The notes under the pieces are model-generated. The model saw only the letters and a program-made list of their open reading frames with translations. It was not told the origin of the DNA and did not search any database. The translations under genes and the position numbers were made by a program. From Parasponia andersonii (taxonomy: Eukaryota; Streptophyta; Magnoliopsida; Rosales; Cannabaceae), in assembly GCA_002914805.1 (NCBI GenBank), contig JXTB01000024.1, positions 384,847-448,846 on the forward strand: a DNA stretch of 64,000 nucleotides, given 5' to 3'. Shown here in pieces: positions 38,477 through 50,281 of the stretch. Within the stretch, counting starts at the first letter, position 1, and every line of letters starts with the position of its first letter.

Positions 38477-40505
38477 ACCTTTCTTATGTTGAAATATTAT
38501 CGTTTTTCAGGATCAGCTCTAAAAGGTTTGCCTAATTGGTGACTTCTGAGTCCAAACTTGGTCAACCACATTCCTATGATCAACTTATAAAATATTAACT
38601 ACTTCTGATATCTTCTTTGACCTAATTAATTATAATGATAATTGAGAACGAAGGTTGGAAACAAAGGAAAAAAAAATGGGAGCATCCAATGTGGCACCTA
38701 CTTGGGCGGTCAGAAAAAAATATTATTAATGGTTTACCTAGATTTTCACCTCAATTATTATTATTTGATCTCTTCATTAGGACTTTTCTTTATGATAAAT
38801 TTTTCTTTTATTTTTGAATTGAAAATATTATGTCACTTAAGCATATAGATCTTTTCTCTCATTCAATAATAAATCTTTTTGAATTTTGTTTGTTTTTATA
38901 ATTTTTGTATCGTCTTTTTGTTATTTTCTTATAGATCCTAGACTCCTGATGTCAATATATGGATGGTACATATGTCATCAAAAATCAATGATTTTAAAAG
39001 CAAAGAGTCATCACTTATATATAAGGATCTAATCGTACTCCATGTTGAGTTATGTGCTTCCTCCATGGTTGCTGATTATTTGTACACAATTATTTGAGTA
39101 ATGAATGAAATTCCTCTTGTCATTTAGGAGATTAAAAAAAAAAAAAAGACACAAGTAATACCTAAATACCATTTATTTATATAAAAAAAAACCCTAATAA
39201 ATTGAGTGTGATACGAAAATATTTTTCAGCATTATTAGTAACTCAAATCAATATCTGTACTGACTAAGCCTTATATATATAAACACATACACATTTATGT
39301 ACATGTACATATATGTTGTTGAGAATCAAATTCATCAATTGCATATGTATCTGAAAAAAATAAAATAAAATAAATAAATCATCAACAACATGATATGTAT
39401 ATATTTTTCGAGAAATTGAGTGACAGTAATTCGGCATTGACATGTACTGCATTGAACTAAAATATAGGATTGTACTTGCCGGATTTTATTTTGTATCATT
39501 AGATTAATGGGTTTTAAAATTCAGGAAAGGAGCTTTGAAACATAAATAATCATGAATTAGAAAATGTCAAATCACAAGAAATATATATTGATAACATGAA
39601 TCAAACTTCAGGCCGTTTAAGTGTCTGACCTTCGTCAAAATTTCTGGATGCATATGATTATATAAAACAGAATATTAAAACTTCATATCGTTCAACTTCA
39701 ATTTAATAATACTGGTCAACTGTAGTGGGAAGAAGTCAAATGCTTCGTTAATGAGCCAGCGCACATGTGGAGACAAGCTATAAAATCCAGGCAATGAAAA
39801 AACAAATCCATGAAATGCATATATGTTTAATTTGTAATAACTAATGGCCAAATAATAATCATAATCCCACAACGCTCGCATAAACTACATTGAAAATCAT
39901 GTTATCATCTATAACATAAAGTTTTATACCACATATTTATGTTCAGATTACGACTACTACGTACTATGCTATTCACTACCATTTACTATAATAACTACTT
40001 CTGGTGTCATAAATCTTTGCCTTTATGATGAATGATAACCTCTTAAACCACATTTGATTTCCTCTTCCTTTCTTTCAAATAATAATATTAATGATCCCAT
40101 AATAAAAGTGGCATAATACTCTCTAGCATATCTCTTAGTCACGGACTATACTATATAAACCATATGCATATAAATAGCAATGGCAGAAATGATCATCATT
40201 TAAACTACACCTACATCTGATTAATTTTACAACTTAGCCTTAGCTTAGCCACGAAATACCAGGTCACCTAGGTTGCCTTTTTTCATCATTTTAATTTGTT
40301 TGTAGCCATTTATAACACATCCATTTCGTAAAAAAATATTGAAATCAAGCAGATAGATCATAACATACCGGCTAGAACATTCACTTCAATAAATGTACTA
40401 AGAACAAATATAGAGCACTGCATGCACCAGAAACTATATAGTATACACCTTTTTTTACTAATAATGCTTTCTGTTCAAAACCATATAACAGGGAAAATAA
40501 AAAAA

Positions 40506-40516
40506 GGGGGGGGGGN
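40506..40516. other. G-homopolymer followed by an N
   Basis: Ten G residues are followed by an ambiguous base at 40516. This is probably an unresolved homopolymer or contig junction rather than biology. Confidence 0.7.
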
Positions 40517-41044
40517 ATATTAAAAACAAAAGAAAAATCAATCACTTTCCAAGGAATAATTTACAAAAGCAAGTCAAATTAGGTGAAAGCGAAATAAAAC
40601 AGATCATAATAACACTGCCGAGTTGAGGAAAAAAAAATTGCCGTCCTTGTCCTAGTAATATATTTAGGCTTCTGACTTATGAGTCACCTGGACGTATTAT
40701 ATTCCTTTTCATGCTATAATAAATAGCCTTGTGACACAAGTACTCTCTCCAAAAGGAAAAGAGCAGTTTATTACACTCAATCATACTTTCAAAAAAGCAT
40801 ACCCTTCTTTTCAAATATGCATATAATGTATGATTTTCATCTATAGGAACTCAAGGCCTTTCTGTATTCCTGGCTTGTTTACTCATTTGCAAGTAATTAA
40901 GCCAAGGCTGAAGAAAGAGCAGAACTCTTAGTTTTCTCTGCTTTGATGTGAGTTTTTTGAAGCTTCATTTTAAGTTTTTCTGGTTTACAGTTTTGATTAA
41001 AGGCCTGAATAGTATACAAGTCTCTAAGATTATCCGAACATATG

Positions 41045-41088
41045 TACACACACACACACACGCACGCACACACACACATATATATATA
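41045..41088. repeat. CA/TA compound microsatellite
   Basis: About 33 bp of (AC)n, interrupted by two CGCACG variants, runs directly into about 10 bp of (TA)n. It lies about 150 bp upstream of the bHLH start codon, so probably in the leader or proximal promoter. Confidence 0.9.
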
Positions 41089-41236
41089 GTATTTCTCTGG
41101 TTTCAACTCATGTATGAGTTTGTGTCATTATTGGCTATGTCATGTGATATTTTTGGAAATTCATTAGCTTCATTTCAAATTCTGTGCTATTAGGCCACTG
41201 GGGTTTGGAGGCAGAGATTTTTATCATTTAGACAAA

Positions 41237-43753
41237 ATGAAGAATGCTATTCTTCCATCTGTATCCACACATTATGACTTTGGTAATGACCCTTTTGGGA
41301 TTGAAATATTTTTATTTCTTTTCTGGTGCTTAATTATAGATTTAATTTGGGAAATGTTTTGATATGATTTCTTGTTATGTTTCAGGTAGTATTAATTATG
41401 AACTCCAAATGTTCAATGAAAATCTTCACAGTAGTTCTAGCTTTTTCATGGAGCCCATTCCCAAGGCACTAGACAATGAGAACCAGCAAAGATCTGCTGA
41501 AGGATATTCCTTCCCCTTTCAATCATCACCACTAGTCACCTATCAACAAGGTTTGGTAACATTTTACTCCCTCTAATTTGCTAATATTCTTGGAACAACT
41601 TGATTTCTCAGCGCTTTGCCTAATTTTCACATCTTTTACTCTCTTTCTCAACTACCCTCTTTCAGAAGTATGTATTCTTAAACTAGTTTCACTCTGATTC
41701 TCCGAATAATTGACCAACACAATGTTTCACAGCAGCCTATCCATCCACTAGTTCGAGCTGTGATGTTATTGATAATATCTCACACCAGCAGTCCGTGTTG
41801 CCTGGCAAGAAGATTTTGGCTCCACAATTTGAAGTGGTACATATATTTGTTTCTTCCTTTCCCTTATTTTTTCAGATTTTTATTCAACTGCAATATAGTT
41901 GAGTTTGACCTGATAGAATCAATTGGGTACAAAACAAGTATAAGATTAAGTACTAATAGATTAGCATGGTGAAAGGGACTAGTATAGATACTAGATGGAT
42001 ATGCACAGCAATATCAAGTATACGGAATATATAAATCCAAGCTGAGCTAATTGAAGAAGGGGTCCTCCAGTCAAAATCCAAGTAATGCTATAATTTTTTG
42101 ATTGATATTTGACCATTTGATCATGATCAGATGGTCATAAAAAGAGAGTACAGAGTTTAGAAGGTATCCAAATTCACCAAAAAGCATAGTCATTATACAA
42201 AGACAAATAATCAAGGAAGGGGACTCAATCAGCCAGTGAAAGCACCAATGTCCCTAACTCTTTTCTTGCTTTATTCTTTTTAGGATTTTCAGGCTATTCA
42301 AAATACAAGGAAACGTCCAATTAAAGATAATGACATGTTGCCCAGAAGTGGCACTAATTGGGAGCTGCTTAGTGAGGGGACAAATTTGAATGAATATTGG
42401 GGAAAAAACAAAAGAAGCAAAGTGACAAACAATGACCAAGAATGGCAATTACAACAAGTGCAAGAAGCATTATCAGGAATGCAAGAGCACAAGGTCTGTG
42501 TTAATATGAACTATGAATTAGTTCGTTTTTTATTCCGACTAGTTGGAACCTTATGTAAGTAAGGGCACTTTTGTCCAGCTTTGAAAACCAAATGATTGTC
42601 ATTTTTTATCAAATAAATTGTTAAAACAAAAGCCTTCGTGGGGGGTTTTGCAAAATTAACCATGATTCTAAGAAAGTCTAATTTTGAAATTTTTGCTTCT
42701 TACATATATATATATATATATATATATATGCAGTTGCAAGTGCCTGTAAAGAGAAGCCAAAAGCTTACTGACAAAATCACTGCCCTTCAAAAGCTGGTTT
42801 CTCCCTATGGCAAGGTCAGTTCTGCATTTTATATTTTGAACGGGTTCAACTAATATGAATCGTACTTTGATAGATATCAAAAAATAATTATATATCTTTA
42901 TGAGAAAAAAGAAAATAAATCGAAATCTTGAAAATGAGTGCAGACTGACACTGCCTCAGTTCTTCAAGAGGCTTCCCTTTATATTAAGCTTCTTCAGGAG
43001 CAAATTCAGGTACATAATTTCTGAACACTTGTACTCATATGTAACATAGCTTATACATCTTATATAGTCTATATTTATTAGGGTCAAACTTATTGCTTTG
43101 TTTTTTTTTGAAGCAGAATCTGTTTCGAATGATGTGTAGCTCATATGACAATGTTAGAGGCCCTCACTCACAGGTAGAAATTGGCTCAAAACTCTTCACT
43201 TTTCTCCTATTCTCGGGCGTATTGTTTCAAACCCAGATCCTTTTTCCATTTTATTCTCTAGCCGATCAAAATTTGACATGTTAACTTAAAAGTAAATGCA
43301 TTTAACACACGTCATTTATTTTTTCTTTTGATATTTTGTAACTTCTTTAATTGAAAAATAATAATAAGATACTCAATATTATATAACGTACCGATCTACT
43401 ACTAATAAGTTATAATTACATTTCTAGTAAAACTTAATTTATTAAATAAATTATACAGTAATAAAATTACACTTTATACGATGTTGAACACTGTTATTAT
43501 CTCGTAACATTACTCTTAATTGAAAAAAAAAAAAAGACATACATAATTTGCCCGCATGTCATTTAACAAATCATTTTGACGATGCCTCATGTCAAAAATC
43601 TCACTTAATGTCTTGCTTACCAATTGAAAATATCAACAGGCAGCTGGGAAAAGAAGGCTAGAACTTAGAAGCAAAGGCCTTTGCTTGGTACCCATATCAT
43701 TTACTCAGAAAGTGTCCTTGGATGAGCGAATTGATAAATATGCACGCTATTAG
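41237..43753 (+). CDS. Atypical bHLH transcription factor (bHLH103/114-type)
   Basis: Eight exons: 41237-41282, 41386-41550, 41733-41836, 42284-42493, 42734-42814, 42944-43009, 43117-43173 and 43640-43753. All junctions are GT-AG and in frame, giving 280 residues. The helix-loop-helix lies at about residues 181-224: KRSQKLTDKITALQKLVSPY, then GKTDTASVLQEASLYIKLLQ. The loop wording SPYGKTDTASVL and the C-terminal RSKGLCLVPISFTQ are hallmarks of the plant subgroup containing bHLH103, 110, 113, 114 and 123 (by recall). The H-E-R residues that contact E-box DNA are absent before helix 1, as is usual in this subgroup, so canonical E-box binding is doubtful. The rest is Ser/Gln/Asn-rich and probably disordered. 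Exon 3 may use either of two tandem CAG acceptors. The start is the first ATG in frame after a plausible leader; a longer leader with an intron is possible. Confidence 0.9.
42110..42137. other. 28 bp near-perfect palindrome in bHLH intron 3
   Basis: TGACCATTTGATCATGATCA is followed by GATGGTCA. The reverse complement differs at one symmetric pair only. The core TGATCATGATCA is itself palindromic. It could be a hairpin or a dimer-binding site; nothing in the sequence decides which. Confidence 0.5.
42704..42729. repeat. (TA)n microsatellite forming the acceptor tract of bHLH intron 4
   Basis: Thirteen AT/TA units end four bases before exon 5; the acceptor is ATATATGCAG|TTG. The tract replaces the usual pyrimidine-rich stretch directly upstream of the splice site. 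Confidence 0.9.
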
Positions 43754-46700
43754 ATTTTAAGGCAAAATCACCCTTTATAGACTGATATCTAAAATGTTAT
43801 TGAAATTATATATACTGCATATATACGTCTATATTGCTAGACCCAATTCGATTTTCTTCACCAAGCAAGAGAATATATTTTTACTTGTTACATTCTGTAT
43901 TCGAGGAGGAAGTTTGAGTGAATCTCCTTTGCTTAATTAGACTAATGCTGACTAGCATGATATAAAAAGCTATACACGTGACATTTATTTTATTTTATTT
44001 TATTTTTTGAAGAGTATGAATTTCGATCTGAGTAATGGGAATAAGAGAATTATTTCTCTTTCCCATCTATTCACACAATTAGAAAACGAAGTTTGATAAA
44101 TCTGATAACTCAAATTTTAATTCATTTTTGTTTGTGTTCAAACCCTTTCTTTCTACGATTCTTGTATTAATTAAAAAAAATATGCTCCCTATAAAGAAGC
44201 AACAAAATATTAAAGTAACTAAAGTTGACAAGCCATGAACCAGAGCAAGCCTTAAAGTTAACCCGGTCATCAACTAATGTTCAGGTAAAGTTCAAAAAAA
44301 TAATTAAAAAAAAACATACGAAAAGAACAAATTAACAGTAAAGGACAATGATAAAGAATAAACTAAAATATACTATAAATGTTAGCTTGAAAATTAATAC
44401 TAAAGTCATATGCAACTAACGTGCACACAATTAACAAAGTAACTTTTTTTGTCACCAGTCCTACGTTGGTTGTGCCGTACAACTAACGAGTTAAGTGTTA
44501 TCTTTAATTGATAAGAAAAATTCACTTACCACGCGGTTTAATACCAATTTGGTAGAAATCACTTAAATTAATGTAAGAGAGTTTTCATGTTGATTTAAAC
44601 CGGCGTGAAAATTCTCCCTTCTTTCCCTGTTTTTTCCTCCATACGCAAATTTTAAATGGAATGTAAAAAAATTTCGTACAATATAACTTAATATTCTCAC
44701 ATTATTTTTGTAGGGCACCAATTTAGTTGGTAGCATTTTTATCTATACATAAGTATCATTCTGGTCGATTAAAATTTATCATACATTTTTTTTATGGTAA
44801 AAAATAAAAAAAGAAAATAATATTAATAATGCACATATTTTCATCCACATTATTATAGTCTAATGATGATATAACGGTTAAAAAAATACTTATATATAGA
44901 TAAAAAAAATACCTATTTAATTGGTAATTATATATATATATTTATATAATTATATATACTCATATCTCACACACTCTTTTATCTTCCCTCTCCCTATCTT
45001 CTCTTCTTCATCCTCCTCCATCTCTTCTTCCCATTTGTTTCTTCTCCGGTAATAAAATTTAGTCACAAAAGGAATGTAAATGCAACGATTCAACTCAATG
45101 GATGTAAAAAATAATAAATAAGGTTAATGATATTGAGAGCTCCAAAATTATACTTGTATTATTTTGTCCCTTGAATTTTCAACTTACATAATATTAGTTC
45201 ATGAATTATATAATTATTGCAATAATAATTCTTTTGTTATAAACTGTTAAATATTTAACAGAATTAAGTCATTACAGAGTACACGAGTACACAGTTTGGT
45301 AATTGTGGTCAATAATGAGGTTATGAGTTTTTTGCGTATACAATAGATCATCAAAATTTATGCAATTATTGAAGTAATGATTATTTTTTTTACAAGCTAT
45401 TAAATTTTTAACAAAAATGTGTCTTTTACAAAACGCACAATTTAATAATTATGACTAAAAATAAAATTCTGACTTATACAAATAAATAATATCCTTATAT
45501 ACACATTATTTATAACTATTTTCAGTTAAAAAATTAATAGTACGTAACAAAGAAATCATCGTTATAATAATTACATAATTCATAACTCATTACTATATAA
45601 ATAAAAAATTCGAAAAAAAAAATACTGTAATAAATATAATTCAGATACTATTAGTATATTTAACTCTATTGAATATAAGCACGACCAAAGTTTTCCAGCT
45701 CCATAAAGTTGGCTTGCCAATTATGCTAGTTTGCTTACATCCCCCTGGAAAGTTCTTAACTTGAATGTACCTAACTTGTCATATCAAGGGCATACCCATC
45801 GGTTATGTGACCAATGAGAAAGGATTTCTTTTTTTTTTTTTTTTTTATTTTCTTTTATGTCACTTTCTATGTGATTGTGAAACTCCATTTTAGTAAGTGC
45901 CCACTTCTACACTTATTATCGCAGGATTCATTATAATCAATCCACGCATGGACCTCAATCTATTAAATATATATAGCTCATTCTAATAAATGTTCATGAT
46001 CTTAATTAGGTGTTGAAAAATCATGGTAGCAATCATCTATTTAATGACCATATTATTAGTGTTATATATATATATATATTTTGTATTTGTGTCTAATATT
46101 CTTAACTCATGTAATTTTACATCTATCATTTGAAGAATTGCCACAGGTACATATGAGTAATGTTATTCAATATTTTACGAAAAAATTGCATCAAATAATA
46201 TGGCATGAATGATTTAAATTATTTTTTAAAAATCTTAAAATATGACTATGGTGTGTTGTTAATCAACCAGATTAAATTATTTTTTTATTTCTATCTAGCA
46301 AAGCTTAAGAAATCTTAATATTATCTAGTATAGTGATAAGTATGGTCAATCCTACATGAAATTGGTCTAACTAAATTGCTATACTAAACCTAAAGTAAAA
46401 AGAGATTAAACATAAAACAAAACATAAAATAGAAAACAAACAATAATGAAATAATTAGGTTAAAAGTTCATTCATTGCTACTAAGTAATTATATTAATTT
46501 TACTAGATCTTATAGATATTTACCTAAGCTACCAACTATCCTCATTTTTTCTTAGATTATATGCTAGATAGATAAACATCATATTTAACATTTTTCTATT
46601 AAATAAGCTAAGCAAACACTCTAAGTTAATTTAACAAACGCATTACCATACATAACGATTAAAGATTCGTCTAAATTATAATATCACAAATGTAAAATTT

Positions 46701-47315
46701 AACTTAGATTATGTTCTTTACTATAATTAAGTTATCAAACGATCAAATCAACTATAACTTTATTACCTATAGATCCAAATTTAACGAATGTCTATTCAAA
46801 TCTATCATAATTATTTAGTAGCCTAAAAAACAAATCAAGACGTAACTTATAAAGCAATTGAAAATAGAGAACGCAATCAATTTTAAATAAATAATTCATT
46901 GTATAAATATCATACTACTCCATTATACAATTGGTTGGAAATAATAATTTAGTACAACATTATTACTCGTAAATAATTCTCGTAGTAATTAGGTAAGGAA
47001 ATATAACTATTTTGAGGAGATTTTGTATAACACAAAGACTCAGATTTGATTTTTTTTAAAACTTCTTCTATTATTAAAAGTTTATTTTTTTTATATACGT
47101 TACATGTGATTTAATTTTTGTTACATATTATTGTTATGACTAGCTTTAATACGCTACAATCGATTTGTTTATTATTGCTAGATAATGTTCAATAATTGTA
47201 TTTGTTATCGATACATTTAATTCTCTAGATTGTTTTTTTTTGGAAAGGATTTAATTTTCTAGATTTAAATGTATTTTTTATTTATATTTGTTATACAGTA
47301 CTCTTTTAACAGGAG
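43754..47315. other. AT-rich spacer downstream of bHLH
   Basis: The bHLH 3' UTR comes first, then about 3.3 kb without a recognised gene. One MITE copy (44713-44930) lies inside. The stretch 46290-47000 has a slightly different, A-rich texture and may be old transposon DNA, but I could not assign a family. Confidence 0.55.
44713..44930 (+). mobile_element. MITE family copy 1 (~220 bp)
   Basis: The left end GGGCACCAATTTAGTTGGTA, followed by TTTTTATCTATA, is the imperfect inverse of the right end TATAGATAAAAAAAATACC, followed by TATTTAATTGG. There is no coding content. Related copies are at 49392-49611, 50070-50281 (inverted) and 62982-63198. The flanks are TA-rich. Class unassigned. Confidence 0.6.
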
Positions 47316-47575
47316 ATGCACGAAGGCCCTGAAGCCCCCATGTGGTACCATTTCTGACACATGGCACACATCAGATGGGCACTTAATCCAAGGAGCGATC
47401 ACCATCAGATTGTCTAGCTACTAAATACAGTACAAAAGGGGCCTCACACGTTTTCAATTTCAAGTCGCAGCCGGTTTACAATCCAATCCATCATTGTCGT
47501 TTTATTTCTTTCTGTCTTGGAGCTCTTGCGTTATTTCTTCCACAAAATAGTGAGTGCTTTTGACTATGTCTTATT
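47316..47575 (+). pseudogene. Truncated ADF paralogue: promoter, leader and start-exon remnant
   Basis: This stretch aligns in order with 54420-54680, the promoter and first exon of the intact ADF gene. Shared pieces include CATGTGG..., GACACATGGC/GACACGTGGC, TCACCATCAGATT versus TCACCGTCAGATT, CTAGCTAC/CTAGCCAC, AAAAGGGGCCTC, TCTGTCTTGGAGC/TCTGTTGGAGC, and TATTTCTTCCACAAA versus TATTTTCTTCGACAAA. At the position of the start codon it reads ATA followed by GTGAGTGCTTTT, where the intact gene has ATG followed by GTGAGTCCCTTT. No downstream ADF exon follows; about 50 bases later a Mutator-like element begins. It is a dead 5' remnant in the same orientation, 7.1 kb upstream of the live gene. Confidence 0.7.
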
Positions 47576-47623
47576 TATTTAATTTTTCTTTTTAAAAAAT
47601 ATACAGCAGCTACCGCCTATCAC

Positions 47624-49250
47624 TTAAAATTGCGGTGAAAGTTTTTTTTTTTTTTAAGCCAAAATTTAATATTAAATACTTATTTTTTTTTTCAAACGGC
47701 AATAGTATTTTTTGTTTAAATTTTATTGTAACCGATAAATTCTTCTTATAATTGCCGGTTCAAGGAACACGTAGCATCCTTTAAGATTAATTGTAATTTT
47801 AAAAATTTAAAAAATAAATAAAAATTTTGAAAATAAAAAGTAAATTCAAAAAAATAATAGCACATAAACTAATTAATAGGGCTATTTTCACTATTCTATT
47901 CTTCTTCTTCCTCCTTGAATCTAGTTATTTTGTGTGCATCGTTCAAAAATCCACGATCCACGACCATCAGCTTTTAAGAACTATCTCAAGGCTCAAACTC
48001 AGATTATTGCAACTTTGAAACAAACTTATTCATTAATTTGTGAGGCTTTTCACATTTTTTTTTTATTTTTAATATTTTATTATTTTTATTGCAAATAAAA
48101 CCCCAAAAAGGAAAGAGATCTGGATTTGGTTTGATTATGTTGATGGTTGATGTTTATGTAACCCAAATTCAATGCATAAAAATTAGTATGGATCAAAAGA
48201 TCAAATGCATAAAGCATTTTTATTTACTTCAATATATAGAAATAACACCATAATAAAAAAGGACCAAAAAAAAAAAAAGAGACAAAGAAAGAGAAATTCA
48301 CGTTCTTCAGATCTCCTTCATCTTCTATCTTTAAAAACCCTTTTGTCAAAGTGCAAATTCTAGAAATCGAATGATTTTCATGGCTCAAAATTTCATTAAT
48401 CAGATTCAATTTTTGCTCCGTAAATACAATTTAATGACTAACTTTATTTACGATGATCGAATATTGTTCTGTTTAGAAGAAGTATTTAATTCTTATACTT
48501 TCATAATTCTAGCATACTACCCATATGTCTCCAAATAGAAGCAAAATTTATCATCATAAATAACCAAAAAAATAATAATAGTCAATCTTCACTATTTGCA
48601 TGGAAAAAAATAGGTGCACGAGGTTGATGAAATTTTCATTGGAGATTTTTTTTATGATTTGTCTTTCTACAAGAAGGGGAAAAAAAGAAAAAAAAAAAAA
48701 GAAAAAGAAAGATTTAAAAGATCTCTTGTTTCTTTAATCACAACTTGGGTTTTCCTAAAATCGTCTACAATCTATTATTAGGTTATCTGATAAATAGTCT
48801 GATAGCCAAACTCTTGTGAGTTGCATAAACAAGATTGAAGAAGAAGAAGAAAAACACAAAGAAGAAGAGGAAGAACGTGAAAGAGATTTGGGTTTTTAGG
48901 CTAATTAGACATTTGTCACTCTCTTGATATGTTCCAACTTTTTTATTTTTTATTTAAATTAAACTCAAAAATCTGAAATTACTAAAGTTCCCTTTGTTAA
49001 AAGTCCTGGATTTTACAAATTCTATTTTTAATTTATTTTTTATTTTTCAAATTTTTATTCATTTTTTTACGTTTTAAAATTCATAATTAACCTCAAAATA
49101 CGACATGTGTTTGTTGAAGTGGCATTTAACGGAAAAATCTGACGGTTGCAATAAAATTTGAACGGAAAGTATTATCACCCTCAGAAAAAAAAAAATTGGG
49201 TATTTAAGTATAAATTTCGCCTAAAAAAAGGGATTTTCGCCGTAATTTCC
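47624..49250. mobile_element. Mutator-like non-autonomous element with ~150 bp inverted termini
   Basis: The left arm (47624-47775) and the reverse complement of the right arm (49110-49250) match: TTAAAATTGCGGTGAAA against GGAAATTACGGCGAAAA, AGCCAAAATTTAATATTAAA against AGGCGAAATTTATACTTAAA, and AAATTTTATTGTAACCG against AAATTTTATTGCAACCG. The interior (about 1.3 kb) is AT-rich with GAA/TTC-rich patches and no recognisable transposase. Long inverted termini indicate a non-autonomous Mutator-like element. A 9 bp target duplication was not evident. It abuts the ADF remnant. Confidence 0.6.
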
Positions 49251-49391
49251 TCCTTATATCCCTTAGGAAATGGTGTTAAACGATCTTATTTGATATAAAT
49301 TAAGAATGGTATTAAATTTGTGATCTAATTGGATATAAACTAATAAGGATCATGAAGGCTATTTTGGACCTTAATCCACTCTATATATAAT

Positions 49392-49611
49392 GGGCAGTAA
49401 GTATTTTTTTTTACCTATTTATAGGTATTGTTTTGCTTAAATAAAACTCACCACATATATCTTTTTATGGTAAAAGTGGAGGAAAAAAAATATTAAATAA
49501 TGAGTATTTATTTTTCTAACTATTCAAATTATGATAACCGTTAGATAATGATCTAACGGCTAAAAAAATATCTATATAGATAAAAAAAAAATACATATTG
49601 AATTAGAAATC
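49392..49611 (+). mobile_element. MITE family copy 2
   Basis: The left end GGGCAGTAAGTATTTTTTTT and the right end TATAGATAAAAAAAAAATAC, then ATATTGAATTAG, plus internal TTTTTATGGTAAAA and a GATAA-TAACGG block, match copy 1 in order. Both flanks contain ATATATAAT-like sequence. Confidence 0.55.
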
Positions 49612-50069
49612 ATATATAATATAACCGAATGAGAAAAATTTGGTTAGAGCGTGCTAATTAAAGTGATACCCTATTGATTTGGTTTGGTTTAAATGTCAAT
49701 AGAATGTACAATTTTTTTTTTTTTGAAAGGAATAGAAAGTACAAATTTGTAGTTGCAAAGATTGATTATATATGCTCATATGAACGAGATCAATAGCAGC
49801 TTGCATTGATTTTTTCAGAATAAAAAAAAAAAAAGAAAAGAAAGAAAAGGCAGATTGATTCAATCTGGTAGACCCAAGTTGATTATCTTTAGTTTCTATG
49901 GACAGTGCTGTTCATGGGTTAAAGTATAACCATTTCATATCTAATGTGGTCTTTCTCTCATTCTTTCTCTCTCTTTCTCTTTTTTTTTTTCTTTTTTTTT
50001 TTCTGCATTGAATCAAAGTTGAACGCACAAAAGTGTTATTATGCGTTAAATATATATATATATATATTT

Positions 50070-50281
50070 CTAGACCATTTAGTAAGTATTTTTTTTAACT
50101 ATTTATAAAAAAAATTTTAGTTGTTAAACTATTACTATAATTTGAATTATTGAAAAACCAATAACAAAAATAATACATTCTCTCTTTATATTTTACAAAA
50201 AGATAAGATGTGTATGATAAATTTTAATTAAGTAAAATAATATTATAAATAAGTAAATGAAAATGCTTACAAATTAGTGTC
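50070..50281 (-). mobile_element. MITE family copy 3 (inverted)
   Basis: The reverse complement starts GACACTAATTTGTAAGCATT, continues AATTAAAATTTATCATACA (as in copy 1) and ends AAAAAAATACTTACTAAATGG. Orientation is opposite to copies 1, 2 and 4. Confidence 0.55.

Larger units (their letters stand above)
34591..41236. other. AT-rich spacer upstream of the bHLH gene
   Basis: No gene recognised over about 6.6 kb. It includes TA microsatellites (for example around 35487-35503 and 37739-37760), a degenerate CGACA-containing repeat (36880-37350), a 53 bp tandem duplication (38371-38476), a G-run with an N (40506-40516) and a CA/TA microsatellite (41045-41088). The last ~500 bases should contain the bHLH promoter and leader. 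A TATA-like TATAATAAATA at about 40715-40725 is a candidate core promoter. Confidence 0.6.
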
